A stretch of 64,000 nt of DNA from the NCBI GenBank assembly GCA_017745235.1, contig JAGHZU010000001.1, positions 398,164 to 462,163 of the forward strand, given 5' to 3'. This DNA is from Caulobacter sp. (lineage in GTDB: Bacteria; Pseudomonadota; Alphaproteobacteria; Caulobacterales; Caulobacteraceae). Below, piece after piece: positions 8,903 through 18,280 of this stretch. A program made the translations under genes and the position numbers. The stretch's first letter is position 1, and every line of letters starts with the position of its first letter. Under the pieces are notes generated by a model. It was not told where the DNA came from. It saw nothing but the letters and a program-made list of their open reading frames with translations, and did not search any database.

Positions 8903-9205
8903 CTAGCCGGGCGTGCGGCCCTTGCGGACGCGCAGCATCATCCAGATCACCACAAACGCCCCCAGGGGTACGGTGGCCTTGAAGTAGCCGGGAGCGAAGC
9001 CGGGGCCCAGGATGTTGAGGGCGAACGGCACGAAGCCCCACTCGCCGGTCGACTGGCGCATCCAGAACGCGCCCACGCCCACGAAGCTGAGCACCGCCCA
9101 CAGGATCTTGTAGCGCAGGCCGCGCGTGAGGGCGGTCAGGACCAGGGCGACGATCATCGGGATCGGCCAGGCGAGGGCGGCGAGAAGACCGAGAAGAAGG
9201 CTCAT
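8903..9205 (-). CDS. small membrane protein
   Basis: MSLLLGLLAALAWPIPMIVALVLTALTRGLRYKILW...; similar in style to the C-terminal half of the neighbouring 8033-8851 product. Confidence 0.65.
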   Translation of the reverse strand: MSLLLGLLAALAWPIPMIVALVLTALTRGLRYKILWAVLSFVGVGAFWMRQSTGEWGFVPFALNILGPGFAPGYFKATVPLGAFVVIWMMLRVRKGRTPG

Positions 9206-9325
9206 GCTCCTCCCTCGGCGATCGCCGGGGCGAAGTCCAGAGCCTGTGCGCGAAGGATGGGCATGGGCCCTTACGGGTTTGCTCCACACTGGTGTTTCGG
9301 GACGTGTGCGCCTATCTCGGCCCCC

Positions 9326-10093
9326 ATGCTGATGGTCATCTCTCCCGCCAAGTCGCTGGACTTCACCGCTCCGGACACGGTCCTGCCGCTCACCACGCCC
9401 GAGCTGAAGCCCCAGATCGCCGAGCTGGCGAAGGTCACTCGCAAGCTGACGGCCGCCGACCTGCGCCGCCTGATGCACATCTCCGAGAAGCTGGCCGACT
9501 TGAACCACCAGCGCTTCCAGCACTTCGACGCCCAGGTCGAGGATGGCCTGCAGGCGGTGATCGCCTTCAACGGCGACGTCTATGCCGGCCTGTCGGCGCG
9601 CGAGCTGGACCGTCCCGCCCTGGAATGGGCCCAGGACCGCCTGCGCATCCTCTCGGGTCTCTACGGCGTGCTGCGCCCGCTGGACGCCCTGCAGGCCTAC
9701 CGCCTGGAAATGGGCACGCGCCTGAAGACCAAGCGCGGCGCCAACCTCTACGACTTCTGGGGCGAGACGATCGCCAAGACCCTGAACCAGGCGGCCGAGG
9801 GCCACGCCGATCCGACCCTGGTCAACCTGGCCAGCCAGGAATATTTCGGCGCCGTCGACGCCAAGGCCCTGAAGCTGCCGGTCGTGACCTGCCACTTCAA
9901 GGAAGAGAAGGGCAACACCCTGCGGGTGCTGGGCTTCTTCGCCAAGAAGGCCCGCGGGCGCATGGCCCGTTTCGCGATCGACAACCGCATCGACAAGGCC
10001 GCCGACCTCAAGGGTTTCGACCTGGACGGCTATCGCTACCGGGACGATCTCTCCACGCCGGCCGATTGGGTTTTCGCTCGCCCTCAGCCCTGA
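9326..10093 (+). CDS. yaaA: peroxide stress protein YaaA (DUF328)
   Basis: MLMVISPAKSLDF...FNGDVYAGLSARELD...LSGLYGVLRPLDALQAYRLEMGTRL...NLYDFWGE. Confidence 0.96.
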   Translation: MLMVISPAKSLDFTAPDTVLPLTTPELKPQIAELAKVTRKLTAADLRRLMHISEKLADLNHQRFQHFDAQVEDGLQAVIAFNGDVYAGLSARELDRPALEWAQDRLRILSGLYGVLRPLDALQAYRLEMGTRLKTKRGANLYDFWGETIAKTLNQAAEGHADPTLVNLASQEYFGAVDAKALKLPVVTCHFKEEKGNTLRVLGFFAKKARGRMARFAIDNRIDKAADLKGFDLDGYRYRDDLSTPADWVFARPQP

Positions 10094-10143
10094 ATTCATT
10101 TAGCAGTGAATTATAAGGGCTCGCCGATCGCAAGCGCGAGCTA

Positions 10144-10162
10144 TATGCTGCGATGCAGCATA
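10144..10162. promoter_or_regulatory. Inverted repeat TATGCTGC-GAT-GCAGCATA; candidate PhaR-type operator
   Basis: 8-bp perfect arms containing CTGCGATGCAG (CTGC-N3-GCAG), 26 bp upstream of the 3-hydroxybutyrate dehydrogenase start. Confidence 0.6.
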
Positions 10163-10188
10163 ATCGGGATTGCGCAGGGAGCTCGCCG

Positions 10189-10986
10189 ATGGCCGTGGAT
10201 TTCGGGTTGCAGGGGCAGGTCGCCATCGTCACCGGCTCGACCAGCGGCATCGGCCACGCCCTGGCCGACGCCCTGGCCGCCCAGGGCGCGAACATCGTGC
10301 TCAACGGCCTGGGCGAGATGAACGCCATCGAGAAGACCCGGGCCGAGATGGCCGAGAAGCACGGGGTCGAGGTGCTCTACCACGGCGCCGACATGACCAA
10401 GCCGGCCCAGATCGCCGACATGGTGGCCCAGGCCAAGGCCGAGTTCGGCGAGCTGGACATCCTGGTCAACAACGCCGGCGTCCAGCACGTGGCCCCGGTC
10501 GAGGACTTTCCCGCCGACAAGTGGGACCAGATCATCGCCATCAACCTGTCGTCGGCGTTCCACGCCACCAAGGCGGCGATTCCGATCATGAAGGAGCAGG
10601 GGCGCGGGCGGATCGTCAACATCGCCTCGGCCCACGGCCTTGTGGCCTCGCCCTTCAAGAGCGCCTACGTCGCCGCCAAGCACGGGATCCTGGGCCTGAC
10701 CAAGACCGTGGCGCTGGAGACGGCGACGTTCGGCATCACCTGCAACGCCATCTGCCCGGGCTTCGTGAAGACCCCGCTGGTCGAGGCCCAGATCGCCGAC
10801 CAGGCCAAGGCCCGCGGCATCTCGGAAGAGGCGGTGATGAAGGACGTGATCCTGGCCGCCCAGCCCACCAAGCAGTTCGTCACCTTCGAGCAACTGGCCG
10901 GGCTGCTGCTGTATCTGGTCTCGGATCTCGGCGCCTCGGCCAACGGCGCGGCCTTCCCGGTGGACGGCGGCTGGACGGCGCAGTAG
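10189..10986 (+). CDS. 3-hydroxybutyrate dehydrogenase (SDR family)
   Basis: VTGSTSGIGHALADALAAQGANIVLNG, NNAGVQHVAPVEDFPADKWDQIIAINLSSAFH, YVAAKHGILGLTKTVALE and TPLVEAQI are characteristic of D-beta-hydroxybutyrate dehydrogenase. Confidence 0.92.
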   Translation: MAVDFGLQGQVAIVTGSTSGIGHALADALAAQGANIVLNGLGEMNAIEKTRAEMAEKHGVEVLYHGADMTKPAQIADMVAQAKAEFGELDILVNNAGVQHVAPVEDFPADKWDQIIAINLSSAFHATKAAIPIMKEQGRGRIVNIASAHGLVASPFKSAYVAAKHGILGLTKTVALETATFGITCNAICPGFVKTPLVEAQIADQAKARGISEEAVMKDVILAAQPTKQFVTFEQLAGLLLYLVSDLGASANGAAFPVDGGWTAQ

Positions 10987-11009
10987 CGCGCAGGCCAAGC
11001 TCCGGATCG

Positions 11010-11101
11010 TTGTCATCCCGGAAATCCCTCAGGGGCTGTCCGGACGACGGCGGGGTTCTCCTGAGGGCCCGCCATCCGCTTCGCCACGGCCGGGGTGACA
11101 A
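11010..11101. repeat. Intergenic hairpin repeat (TTGTCATCCCGG...CCGGGGTGACAA)
   Basis: 12-bp outer arms with one G-U type mismatch, plus inner CCCTCAGG/CCTGAGGG arms; resembles 23983-24031 and 34776-34826. Confidence 0.65.
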
Positions 11102-11140
11102 TCTCGAGGGTGCTCGCCCTGTTGTTGAACCGGAGTCCGC

Positions 11141-12202
11141 ATGCCCATCGGTCCGTTCAAGAAGAAGCCCGCCAGCCCCAAGCCTCTGAGCCTGGCCCTG
11201 CAGGGCGGCGGGTCGCACGGGGCCTTCGAATGGGGCGTCATCGACCGCCTGCTCGAGGAGGACGGCCTGGAGATCCAGGCCGTCACCGCCGCCTCGGCCG
11301 GGGCGATGAACGCCGTGTGCCTGGCCCAGGGCCTGCTGGACGGCGGCCGCGAGGGCGCCAAGGCCCGGCTGGAGCGGTTCTGGAAGCAGGTCAACCGCAA
11401 CGGCGGCCGCAACATCTTCGGCGACACCGGCATCTGGACCAGCGCCTTCGCCGGCGGGGCCGACTGGCTGAAGAACACCCCCGGCTGGCGGCTGGCCGAG
11501 ACCTTCGCCCTGTCGATGAGCCCCTACGAGTTCAATCCCTTCAACCTCAATCCCCTGCACGACGCGCTGGAAGGGGAGATCGACTTCAAGGCCCTGCGCG
11601 AGCGCTCGCCGCTGAAGCTCTACATTTCGGCCACCCAGGTGCGCGCCAGCAAGGCGAGGGTGTTCCGCGAGACCGAGCTGACCAGCCGCCACATCATGGC
11701 CAGCGCCTGCCTGCCCCAGGTGTTCCAGGCCGTGGAGATCGACGGCGAGCCCTACTGGGACGGCGGCTTCCTGGCCAATCCGCCGCTTTGGCCGCTCTTC
11801 TACGACGACACCCCTGACGACATCCTGCTGGTCAGCCTCAACCCGTTCGTTCGCGAGGAGACGCCCAGGACGCCAGGCGAGATCATGGACCGGCTGAACG
11901 AGATCACCTTCAACGCCTCCCTGGCCAGCGAACTGCGAGCCATCGCCTTCGTGCAGAAACTGCTCGACGAGGGCCTGCTGAAGGACAACGCCCGGGGCCG
12001 TTACCGCCGCATGCTCATGCACGCCATCCCGGCCGACAAGGCCCTGGCCGACCTGTCGCTGGGCAGCAAGTTCGACACCGAGTGGAGCTTCCTGACCGAC
12101 CTGCGCAAGCGGGGCTACGATGCGGCCGAGGCCTGGCTGGGCCACTGCCTGACGCAGGTAGGGGTGGGGTCGAGCTTCGACATGAAGACGGCGCTGGGGT
12201 GA
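11141..12202 (+). CDS. patatin-like phospholipase family protein
   Basis: LSLALQGGGSHGAFEWGVIDRLLEE, VTAASAGAMNAV and YWDGGFLANPPL (patatin blocks). Confidence 0.92.
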   Translation: MPIGPFKKKPASPKPLSLALQGGGSHGAFEWGVIDRLLEEDGLEIQAVTAASAGAMNAVCLAQGLLDGGREGAKARLERFWKQVNRNGGRNIFGDTGIWTSAFAGGADWLKNTPGWRLAETFALSMSPYEFNPFNLNPLHDALEGEIDFKALRERSPLKLYISATQVRASKARVFRETELTSRHIMASACLPQVFQAVEIDGEPYWDGGFLANPPLWPLFYDDTPDDILLVSLNPFVREETPRTPGEIMDRLNEITFNASLASELRAIAFVQKLLDEGLLKDNARGRYRRMLMHAIPADKALADLSLGSKFDTEWSFLTDLRKRGYDAAEAWLGHCLTQVGVGSSFDMKTALG

Positions 12203-12270
12203 GGACGAGCGGAGGCAAGGAGGCCCTCTGGCTGCTTGACGCAGCCGGCCTGGAGCGTATCTGACCCGCC

Positions 12271-12708
12271 ATGTCGCAAGCGTCGTCGTCCGAGCACCCC
12301 GTTCCCACCGTCGGCGTGGTCTGTCTGAGGGGCGACCAGGTGCTGCTGATCAAGCGCGGAACCCCGCCGCGCCTGGGCCAATGGAGCCTGCCGGGCGGAC
12401 GGCTGGAGCGGGGCGAGACCACGGTCGTGGCGGCCTTGCGCGAACTGGCCGAGGAGACGGGCGTGCAGGCGGAGCTCCTGGGCCTGGTCGACGTGGTCGA
12501 CGGCCTGTTCACCTCGCGCGAGACCGGCCGGACCACCCGCCACTACGTGATGATCGACTACGCGGCCCGCTGGATCTCGGGCGAGCCGGTCGCGGGCGAC
12601 GATGCGGCCGAAGCGCGGTTCGTGTCGCTGGACGAGGCCCTGGCCATGGTGGAATGGGACGTGACCCGCAAGGTGATCGCCGAGACGTTCGAGCGGTTCG
12701 CCCGCTGA
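12271..12708 (+). CDS. NUDIX hydrolase
   Basis: Nudix box GGRLERGETTVVAALRELAEETGV. Confidence 0.95.
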   Translation: MSQASSSEHPVPTVGVVCLRGDQVLLIKRGTPPRLGQWSLPGGRLERGETTVVAALRELAEETGVQAELLGLVDVVDGLFTSRETGRTTRHYVMIDYAARWISGEPVAGDDAAEARFVSLDEALAMVEWDVTRKVIAETFERFAR

Positions 12709-12846
12709 AGCGCCCTCCGGCCTCCGGGCCATCTTCCCCTCTGGAGGAGCTGTCGCCGTAGCCGACCGAGGGGAACCCCGCCCCCTGAGGGAGCCCTGGG
12801 AATCAGGCCCAAGCCCCGCCATTCTCCCCGCCCGAGGAGAATCCGC

Positions 12847-13386
12847 ATGACCCTGTACGACCTGGCCGTCCCCACCTTCACCCAGATGCTGCGCGCCCTG
12901 TCGGGCCAGCTCGACCGCGCCGAGGCGTTCTGCGCCGAACGGGGGCTGGAGCCGTCGGCCGTGATCGACGCGCGGCTGGCCCCCGACATGTTCCCGCTGT
13001 CGGCCCAGGTGCGGTTCGCCTGCTTCCAGGCCGGCGACGCCGTGGCGCGGCTGGCGGGGCGCGAGCCCCTGGAGCACGCCGAGGTCGCTCCCGGCTTCGC
13101 GCCGCTGAAGGCTCGCATCGCCGAGACCCTGGCGGCGCTGGAGGCGACGCCGCCGCAGGCCTTCGACGGCGCCGAATCGCGGGCTGTCGCGCTGGTCATG
13201 CCGAACGGGATCGTCTTCGACATGACCGGCGAGCAGTTCCTGCGCGACTGGAGCCTGGCGCAGTTCTACTTCCACCTGGTCACGGCCTACGCCGTCATGC
13301 GCCAGGCCGGGGTGGCGCTGGGCAAGCCCGACTACGTGCCGCACGCGCTGGCCTTCGTGCGGCCGGGGACGTTCCCGGGAGCGTGA
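12847..13386 (+). CDS. DUF1993 family protein
   Basis: LYDLAVPTFTQMLRALSGQLDRAEAF...HLVTAYAVMRQAGVALGKPDY. Confidence 0.82.
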   Translation: MTLYDLAVPTFTQMLRALSGQLDRAEAFCAERGLEPSAVIDARLAPDMFPLSAQVRFACFQAGDAVARLAGREPLEHAEVAPGFAPLKARIAETLAALEATPPQAFDGAESRAVALVMPNGIVFDMTGEQFLRDWSLAQFYFHLVTAYAVMRQAGVALGKPDYVPHALAFVRPGTFPGA

Positions 13387-13458
13387 GGAGGCCGAACGGG
13401 GCTTGACCTTTCCGCCCGCGCCCGCTCCCTTCAAACAAACGTTCAAGAGGGATGATCC

Positions 13459-14241
13459 ATGGCCTACCAACCCTTCGACCTGACCGGCAAGGTCGCCCTC
13501 GTCACGGGCGGCAATCGCGGCATCGGCCTGGGGATGGCCGCGGCCATGGCCCAGGCGGGGGCGGACGTGGTGATCTGGGGCTCAAACGCCGAGCGCAACC
13601 AGGCCGCCGAGGCCGAACTGCTCAAGCACGGGCGGCGCGTGAAGGCCCAGGTGGTCGACGTCGCCGACGAGGCCCAGGTGCGAGAGGGCATGGAGGAGGC
13701 GGTCGCGGCCATGGGCCGGGTCGACAGCGTCTTCGCCAACGCCGGGGTGGGCTACGGCGCGCCCAGCTTCATCGAGATGAAGACCGAGACCTACCGCAAG
13801 ACCCTGGCGGTGAACCTCGACGGCGTCTTCTTCACCTTCCGCGAGGCCTGCCGCCACATGGTCGAACGGGCCAAGGGCGGCGACGCCGGCGGCTCGATCG
13901 TCGGGATCGCCTCGCTGGCCGCCATCGAAGGCGCGGCCCGCAACCAGGCCTACGCCGCCACCAAGGGCGCGGTGATCTCGATGATGAAGTCGGTGGCCGT
14001 GGAGCACGCCCGCTACGGCGTGCGGGCCAACGCCATCCTGCCCGGCTGGATCGCCACCGACATGACACAGGGCGCCCAGGACAACCCGGCTTTCGCCGAC
14101 AAGGTGATCCCGCGCGTGCCCGCCCGCCGCTGGGGCGAGCCGGCCGACTTCGGCGGCATCGCCGTCTACCTGACCTCGGACGCTTCCAGCTTCCACTCGG
14201 GCGACACCTTCGTGATCGACGGCGCCTACTCGATCTTCTGA
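13459..14241 (+). CDS. SDR family oxidoreductase
   Basis: VALVTGGNRGIGLGMAAAMAQAGADVVIWG, NAGVGYG and YAATKGAVISMMKSVAVEHARYGVRANAILPGW. Confidence 0.93.
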   Translation: MAYQPFDLTGKVALVTGGNRGIGLGMAAAMAQAGADVVIWGSNAERNQAAEAELLKHGRRVKAQVVDVADEAQVREGMEEAVAAMGRVDSVFANAGVGYGAPSFIEMKTETYRKTLAVNLDGVFFTFREACRHMVERAKGGDAGGSIVGIASLAAIEGAARNQAYAATKGAVISMMKSVAVEHARYGVRANAILPGWIATDMTQGAQDNPAFADKVIPRVPARRWGEPADFGGIAVYLTSDASSFHSGDTFVIDGAYSIF

Positions 14242-14372
14242 CGAAGATTGGACGGTTGGGTCCATAAAAAGCCTTGTGAAAACAAGGGACTTGCGGAACT
14301 TTCGAACTGGTGGGAGGCTTCTTTCGCCGGCAGTCCTGGCGTGAGACCGGGACGCTGGCGGAGGAAACGAGA

Positions 14373-14519
14373 ATGACCCCGCAAGACGTCGTGGGTTTCG
14401 TGCCGCCCCGCGGCACGCTGGCGTTCATCGCCATGATCCTGACGGCCATGGCCGGCTGCTTCTGGACGCCGGACGCCGAGGCCCGGGCCGAAGCCCGCAG
14501 CCGGGACGGCCGGAGCTAG
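14373..14519 (+). CDS. small hypothetical protein (48 aa)
   Basis: Good RBS (gaggaaacgagaATG) and one hydrophobic segment; its stop shares CTAG with the convergent gene. Confidence 0.45.
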   Translation: MTPQDVVGFVPPRGTLAFIAMILTAMAGCFWTPDAEARAEARSRDGRS

Positions 14520-15565
14520 GATCCAGATCCAACGGGATCACTGAATTCAGTCGTCATCGTCCCCTGGTCCCTGCCCAAAGTCGGCGCGGCGGGGACCTGG
14601 CGCACCCAGTCGCTGATCGTATCGAGGAAACCGGGGACGTAGCCGGGGGTCAGGGCGGAGTATTCGGCGCGGGCGCCGGTGCGGGCGGGCCAGAACTGAT
14701 GGTTGGCGTCCTCGAACAGGCGGACGGTCAGCGGGGCGCCGCGCAGGCCCGCGGCCAGCAGGCGCACATTGGGACGCGGCGGGACCAGGCTGTCGCGCTG
14801 GCCGAACAGGGCCAGGACCGGTACGCGCACCTTGGGCAGGGCCGCCGCCGGCGTGTAATGGATCACCCCGCACAGGACCTCCAGGGCGGCGACGCCGCAG
14901 CGCCGGGGCAGGAGCTTCACGCCCGACAGGCCCGCCCGCATCGCCAGGCCCGAGACGGCGACGTTCAGGCGGCCGCGCCCGGCGAGGCGGCGCTGGTTGG
15001 TCTCGTCGGTGACGATCTGGTCCAGAACCGACTGGCCCGGCCCGGCCATCAGGACCACGAAGGCCACCGCGCGCGAGGCGGCGGCGGCCTCGAGCGCGAC
15101 CCACCCGCCCTGGCTGTGGCCCAGGAGGCCCACGCGGCGCGGATCGACGCCCGGCAGGGCGGCCAGGCGAGCGGCCATCAGGGCGGCGTCGGCCGCGCGC
15201 CCTTCGATGGTCTCGCCCCGCCAGCTTCCGCCGGAGCCGCCCACGCCGCGCCGGTCGGAGATCATCACGGCCACGCCGTCGGCGGCCAGGCGCTCGGCGA
15301 TGACGCGATAGGCGGGGAAGCCGTAGAACCGCCCGTCCCGCCCGTTGCCGCCCGAGCCCGACAGGATCACCACGCCGGGCGCGCCCTGCCCGCCCTCCCG
15401 CTGCGTCCCGCCCTCCGGCATGAGGATCGCGCCGGACAGCGAAACGCCGTCGGCCGCGCGGACGGCCACCGGGATCTCGCGCCAGGCGCCGGCCGCGGCC
15501 TGGCGCGGCGTGAGGAGGCAGAGCGCCGCGAGCGCGGCGGCCAGGGCGATGAACACAGAGCGCAT
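14516..15565 (-). CDS. alpha/beta hydrolase (secreted)
   Basis: Signal peptide plus GVVILSGSGGNGRDGRFYG and VGLLGHSQGGWVALEAAAAS (GHSQGG nucleophile elbow). Confidence 0.9.
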   Translation of the reverse strand: MRSVFIALAAALAALCLLTPRQAAAGAWREIPVAVRAADGVSLSGAILMPEGGTQREGGQGAPGVVILSGSGGNGRDGRFYGFPAYRVIAERLAADGVAVMISDRRGVGGSGGSWRGETIEGRAADAALMAARLAALPGVDPRRVGLLGHSQGGWVALEAAAASRAVAFVVLMAGPGQSVLDQIVTDETNQRRLAGRGRLNVAVSGLAMRAGLSGVKLLPRRCGVAALEVLCGVIHYTPAAALPKVRVPVLALFGQRDSLVPPRPNVRLLAAGLRGAPLTVRLFEDANHQFWPARTGARAEYSALTPGYVPGFLDTISDWVRQVPAAPTLGRDQGTMTTEFSDPVGSGS

Positions 15566-15698
15566 GGGAATCCGAATGATCGCAGGTGGAGACAGGCCGG
15601 AACCCGACGTCCGGCCGGCCTGCGATCGACTTGGCCGAGACCCGCCTCAAGGGCGAATTCGTGAACCGTACGCTTGGCTTCGTGTAATGGTCGCGACC

Positions 15699-16487
15699 AT
15701 GTCGATTCCACTTCGCGCGACGCCGGGCGTCTCTCCGAAGATCTGGCGCGAGGGACTGGTGATCCTGGGCGGCGCGGTCGTGCTGATCGCCCTGGGGCCG
15801 TTCGGGGCGGTGCCCTATCGCGACGTGGCGGGCCGGACGCTCTATTGGGCGCGGACCCTGGCGGGCGGCTACCTGCTGCTGCGGCCCTGCCTGGCCCTGG
15901 CCAGCCTGGCGGCGCGGCGCTGGCGCGTTTCGGAGCTCGCCGCCTGGACCGCCGCGGCCTTGCTGGCCGGCCTGCCGATGGTGGGGCTGGTCTGGTGGCT
16001 GGGGCCGCGCCCCGACCTGGCGCGGCCGCCGCCCTCGCCCGCCGACTTCCTGGACGCCTATCTGCAGGTGATGACCATCACCGCCCTGGTCGCCCCGGCC
16101 CTGTGGCTGGCGCGCCGGGCGGGAAGACCCGCGCCCTCCGCTCCGCAGGCGACCGGGAATGCGCCGCCCGCCCTGGCGCGACGCCTGCCGCCGGGCCAGG
16201 GCCAGATCCTGGCCCTGTCGATGGAGGACCACTACGTGCGCGTCCACGCGGCGGCGGGCCAGACCCTGCTGCTGATGCGCATGGCCGACGCGGTGGCGCT
16301 GATGGACGGCCAGGACGGGGCGCGCGTCCACCGCTCGTGGTGGGTGGCGCGGGCGGCGGTCGAGGGCTTCCGCCGCGACGGCCGCCGGGTGTGGTTGAGG
16401 GCGCGCGGCGACCTGCTGGTGCCGGTGGCGCGGGGCCGGGTCAGGGCGCTGGCGAGCGAAGGCTGGCCGTTGGGGGGACGAAGCTAA
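15699..16487 (+). CDS. membrane-anchored LytTR-type DNA-binding protein
   Basis: Four predicted TM segments, then ILALSMEDHYVRVHAAAGQTLLLMRMADAVALMD...GARVHRSWWVARAAVEGFRRDGRRVWL (LytTR domain). An in-frame ATG at 15687 is an alternative start. Confidence 0.88.
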   Translation: MSIPLRATPGVSPKIWREGLVILGGAVVLIALGPFGAVPYRDVAGRTLYWARTLAGGYLLLRPCLALASLAARRWRVSELAAWTAAALLAGLPMVGLVWWLGPRPDLARPPPSPADFLDAYLQVMTITALVAPALWLARRAGRPAPSAPQATGNAPPALARRLPPGQGQILALSMEDHYVRVHAAAGQTLLLMRMADAVALMDGQDGARVHRSWWVARAAVEGFRRDGRRVWLRARGDLLVPVARGRVRALASEGWPLGGRS

Positions 16488-16642
16488 AACCTCCGCTTCC
16501 TTTGAGGGAGAAAGGAACCCATCCCGAAGGCGGTGGAAGGGTGAGTGGTTTCACCGCTGGTCGGCGGGGCTCGCACCGTCGTCACAGGTCCGCCGCAGCG
16601 GCGACCTCGGAAACGTCGACTAAGGGTGGGAAGCGGACGTCG

Positions 16643-17020
16643 CTACCAGTCAGGCAGCTCTCCGGCGGTCAGGTCATAGGAGTGGAAAAACGCGCCCTCG
16701 AACGCGGCACCCTCCATCTTCGCGCCTTTGAACGTCGTGCTACAGAGCGCCGCGCCGCGAAAATCCGCTCCTCGCAAATCCGCCCCGGTGAAGTCGCAGG
16801 TCTTCACATTAGAATGGATTAATGCGTTGCGAAGCGAAGTGCCCCGGAGCGAAACCGACAGAAAGCAGCCCACCAACTCGATGCCGTCGAGCGAGACATT
16901 TTCCAACGCCCTCGATCCATCCGAGACGATCTCAAGATCAGAGAACCTGCGTTCGCCGGTCTGATACCGAGCCAAGAACAAGCTCTCAGGAATAGGGCCG
17001 ATCACTTCTCCATCCATGAT
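16643..17020 (-). CDS. pentapeptide repeat protein (small)
   Basis: ADLRGADFRGAALCSTTFKGAKMEGAAFEGAFF; ATG at 17020 (MDGEVIG) or 17077 are possible starts. Confidence 0.8.
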   Translation of the reverse strand: MMDGEVIGPIPESLFLARYQTGERRFSDLEIVSDGSRALENVSLDGIELVGCFLSVSLRGTSLRNALIHSNVKTCDFTGADLRGADFRGAALCSTTFKGAKMEGAAFEGAFFHSYDLTAGELPDW

Positions 17021-17082
17021 GCCTAACCTGCCGCCTGACAGAGATGTCCGCAATGGGTGGGGTGCGGTCGTTGACACGGTGT

Positions 17083-17544
17083 TCAGCCCAGGGCGCGTTG
17101 GCCCCCAACGGTCACTTTGGCAAATTCTGCGGATATGCGGAGTAAGACTGGCCCGCCGACCGCTCCCTGGCGATCATGGATTTCTCCTTTGACGATCAGA
17201 TGCTTACCGGGGCCAGGCTCCCCATCGTCCAAGGACCACTGGTAGTCGCGAACGTGGGCGGGCATGAAACCCACCTCCTCGATTACGAGCGACGAAAGAT
17301 CATCGGGGAGCCCGCTCATCTCCAGCAACGTCACGCCAGTAAAGTGCAGCTCGAACTCTTCTGGTCGCCCCTTAAGCAGGTATTCGTTTCCCTGGAAGGC
17401 TAAGCAGAATGAGCGCCCGGCGTCGGACACCTCGCACTTGGATAGATCGTAGGCGTTGTGCACGTCCAGAATGCCAAGCGGGCCATTCAGCTCGACTTGT
17501 TGGGTGATGTGGAAGTTGCACTGCATGTGCTCAACCTGCGGCAA
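17083..17544 (-). CDS. hypothetical protein
   Basis: 153-aa ORF in a segment that looks AT-richer, in tandem with the pentapeptide gene. Confidence 0.6.
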   Translation of the reverse strand: MPQVEHMQCNFHITQQVELNGPLGILDVHNAYDLSKCEVSDAGRSFCLAFQGNEYLLKGRPEEFELHFTGVTLLEMSGLPDDLSSLVIEEVGFMPAHVRDYQWSLDDGEPGPGKHLIVKGEIHDRQGAVGGPVLLRISAEFAKVTVGGQRALG

Positions 17545-17613
17545 CGCACGCAGTAGTCAAGCTAGCTCGGCCAACGTCCGCAACGGGTCGTAAGCCGACC
17601 TGCGCGTCGATGC

Positions 17614-18243
17614 CTAGTCCGGCCAGAGATCCTGCACGTCGCCCTTGCGGTTGAGCATGTGGGTGGCGCGCTTGATGAGCATCAGCAGACGCTCCCGCCG
17701 GCCGTCGGCGTCATAGGTCAGCGACGCCCGCGCCAGGCCCTCCAGCATGAAGCGGGCGAGGTCGCGGCTGGCCTGGAAGCGCGGGCCGGCGCCGGCGTGG
17801 AGGATCTTCAGGAAGTGGTCGCCCGCCTGGGCGCGGTCGAACTCGGCCTGGGCCGGGGCCAGCAAGGCCTGGACGGCGGGGTCGGTGCGGCCGGCGGCTT
17901 CCAGCTCGGCGAAGGCCAGGAACGGCACGCTGTGAAGCAGGTCCCAATAGCTGTCGATGGCGTGCTCGGTGACGTCGGCGCCCGTGGGCAGGCTGTCGGC
18001 GGCGGCGCGGAACAGGGCCGAGCGCTCGGCCTGGATGTGGGCCACGGCGGCCTCGACCAGGGCCTCGCGCGTAGGGAAGTGATAGAGCATGGCCCCGCGC
18101 GTCAGGCCGGCCGCGTCGGCGATCGCGGGGTTGGTGGCGGCGTGATAGCCGATGTCGGCGATCAGCCGCATGGCGCAGTCGAGAATCCTCGCGCGCGTCT
18201 TCAGCGACTTCGGCGTGTCCTTGGCGAGGCGGGCGGCGTCCAT
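17614..18243 (-). CDS. TetR family transcriptional regulator
   Basis: TRARILDCAMRLIADIGYHAATNPAIADAAGLTRGAMLYHFPTREALVEAAVAHI (TetR_N). Confidence 0.93.
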   Translation of the reverse strand: MDAARLAKDTPKSLKTRARILDCAMRLIADIGYHAATNPAIADAAGLTRGAMLYHFPTREALVEAAVAHIQAERSALFRAAADSLPTGADVTEHAIDSYWDLLHSVPFLAFAELEAAGRTDPAVQALLAPAQAEFDRAQAGDHFLKILHAGAGPRFQASRDLARFMLEGLARASLTYDADGRRERLLMLIKRATHMLNRKGDVQDLWPD

Positions 18244-18265
18244 GCCGGTGATCTAGTGCGAGCGA

Positions 18266-18280
18266 TGTTGCGCCGCAACA
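18266..18280. promoter_or_regulatory. Inverted repeat TGTTGC-GCC-GCAACA upstream of TetR gene
   Basis: Perfect 6-bp arms 23 bp upstream of the TetR start codon; candidate autoregulatory operator. Confidence 0.5.

Noticed and set aside
11299-11325. Patatin lipase motif with AASAGA instead of GxSxG as evidence of inactivity
   Set aside because: Substitution of the first Gly by Ala occurs in some patatin-like subfamilies; the nucleophile Ser and following Gly are kept, so inactivity cannot be claimed.
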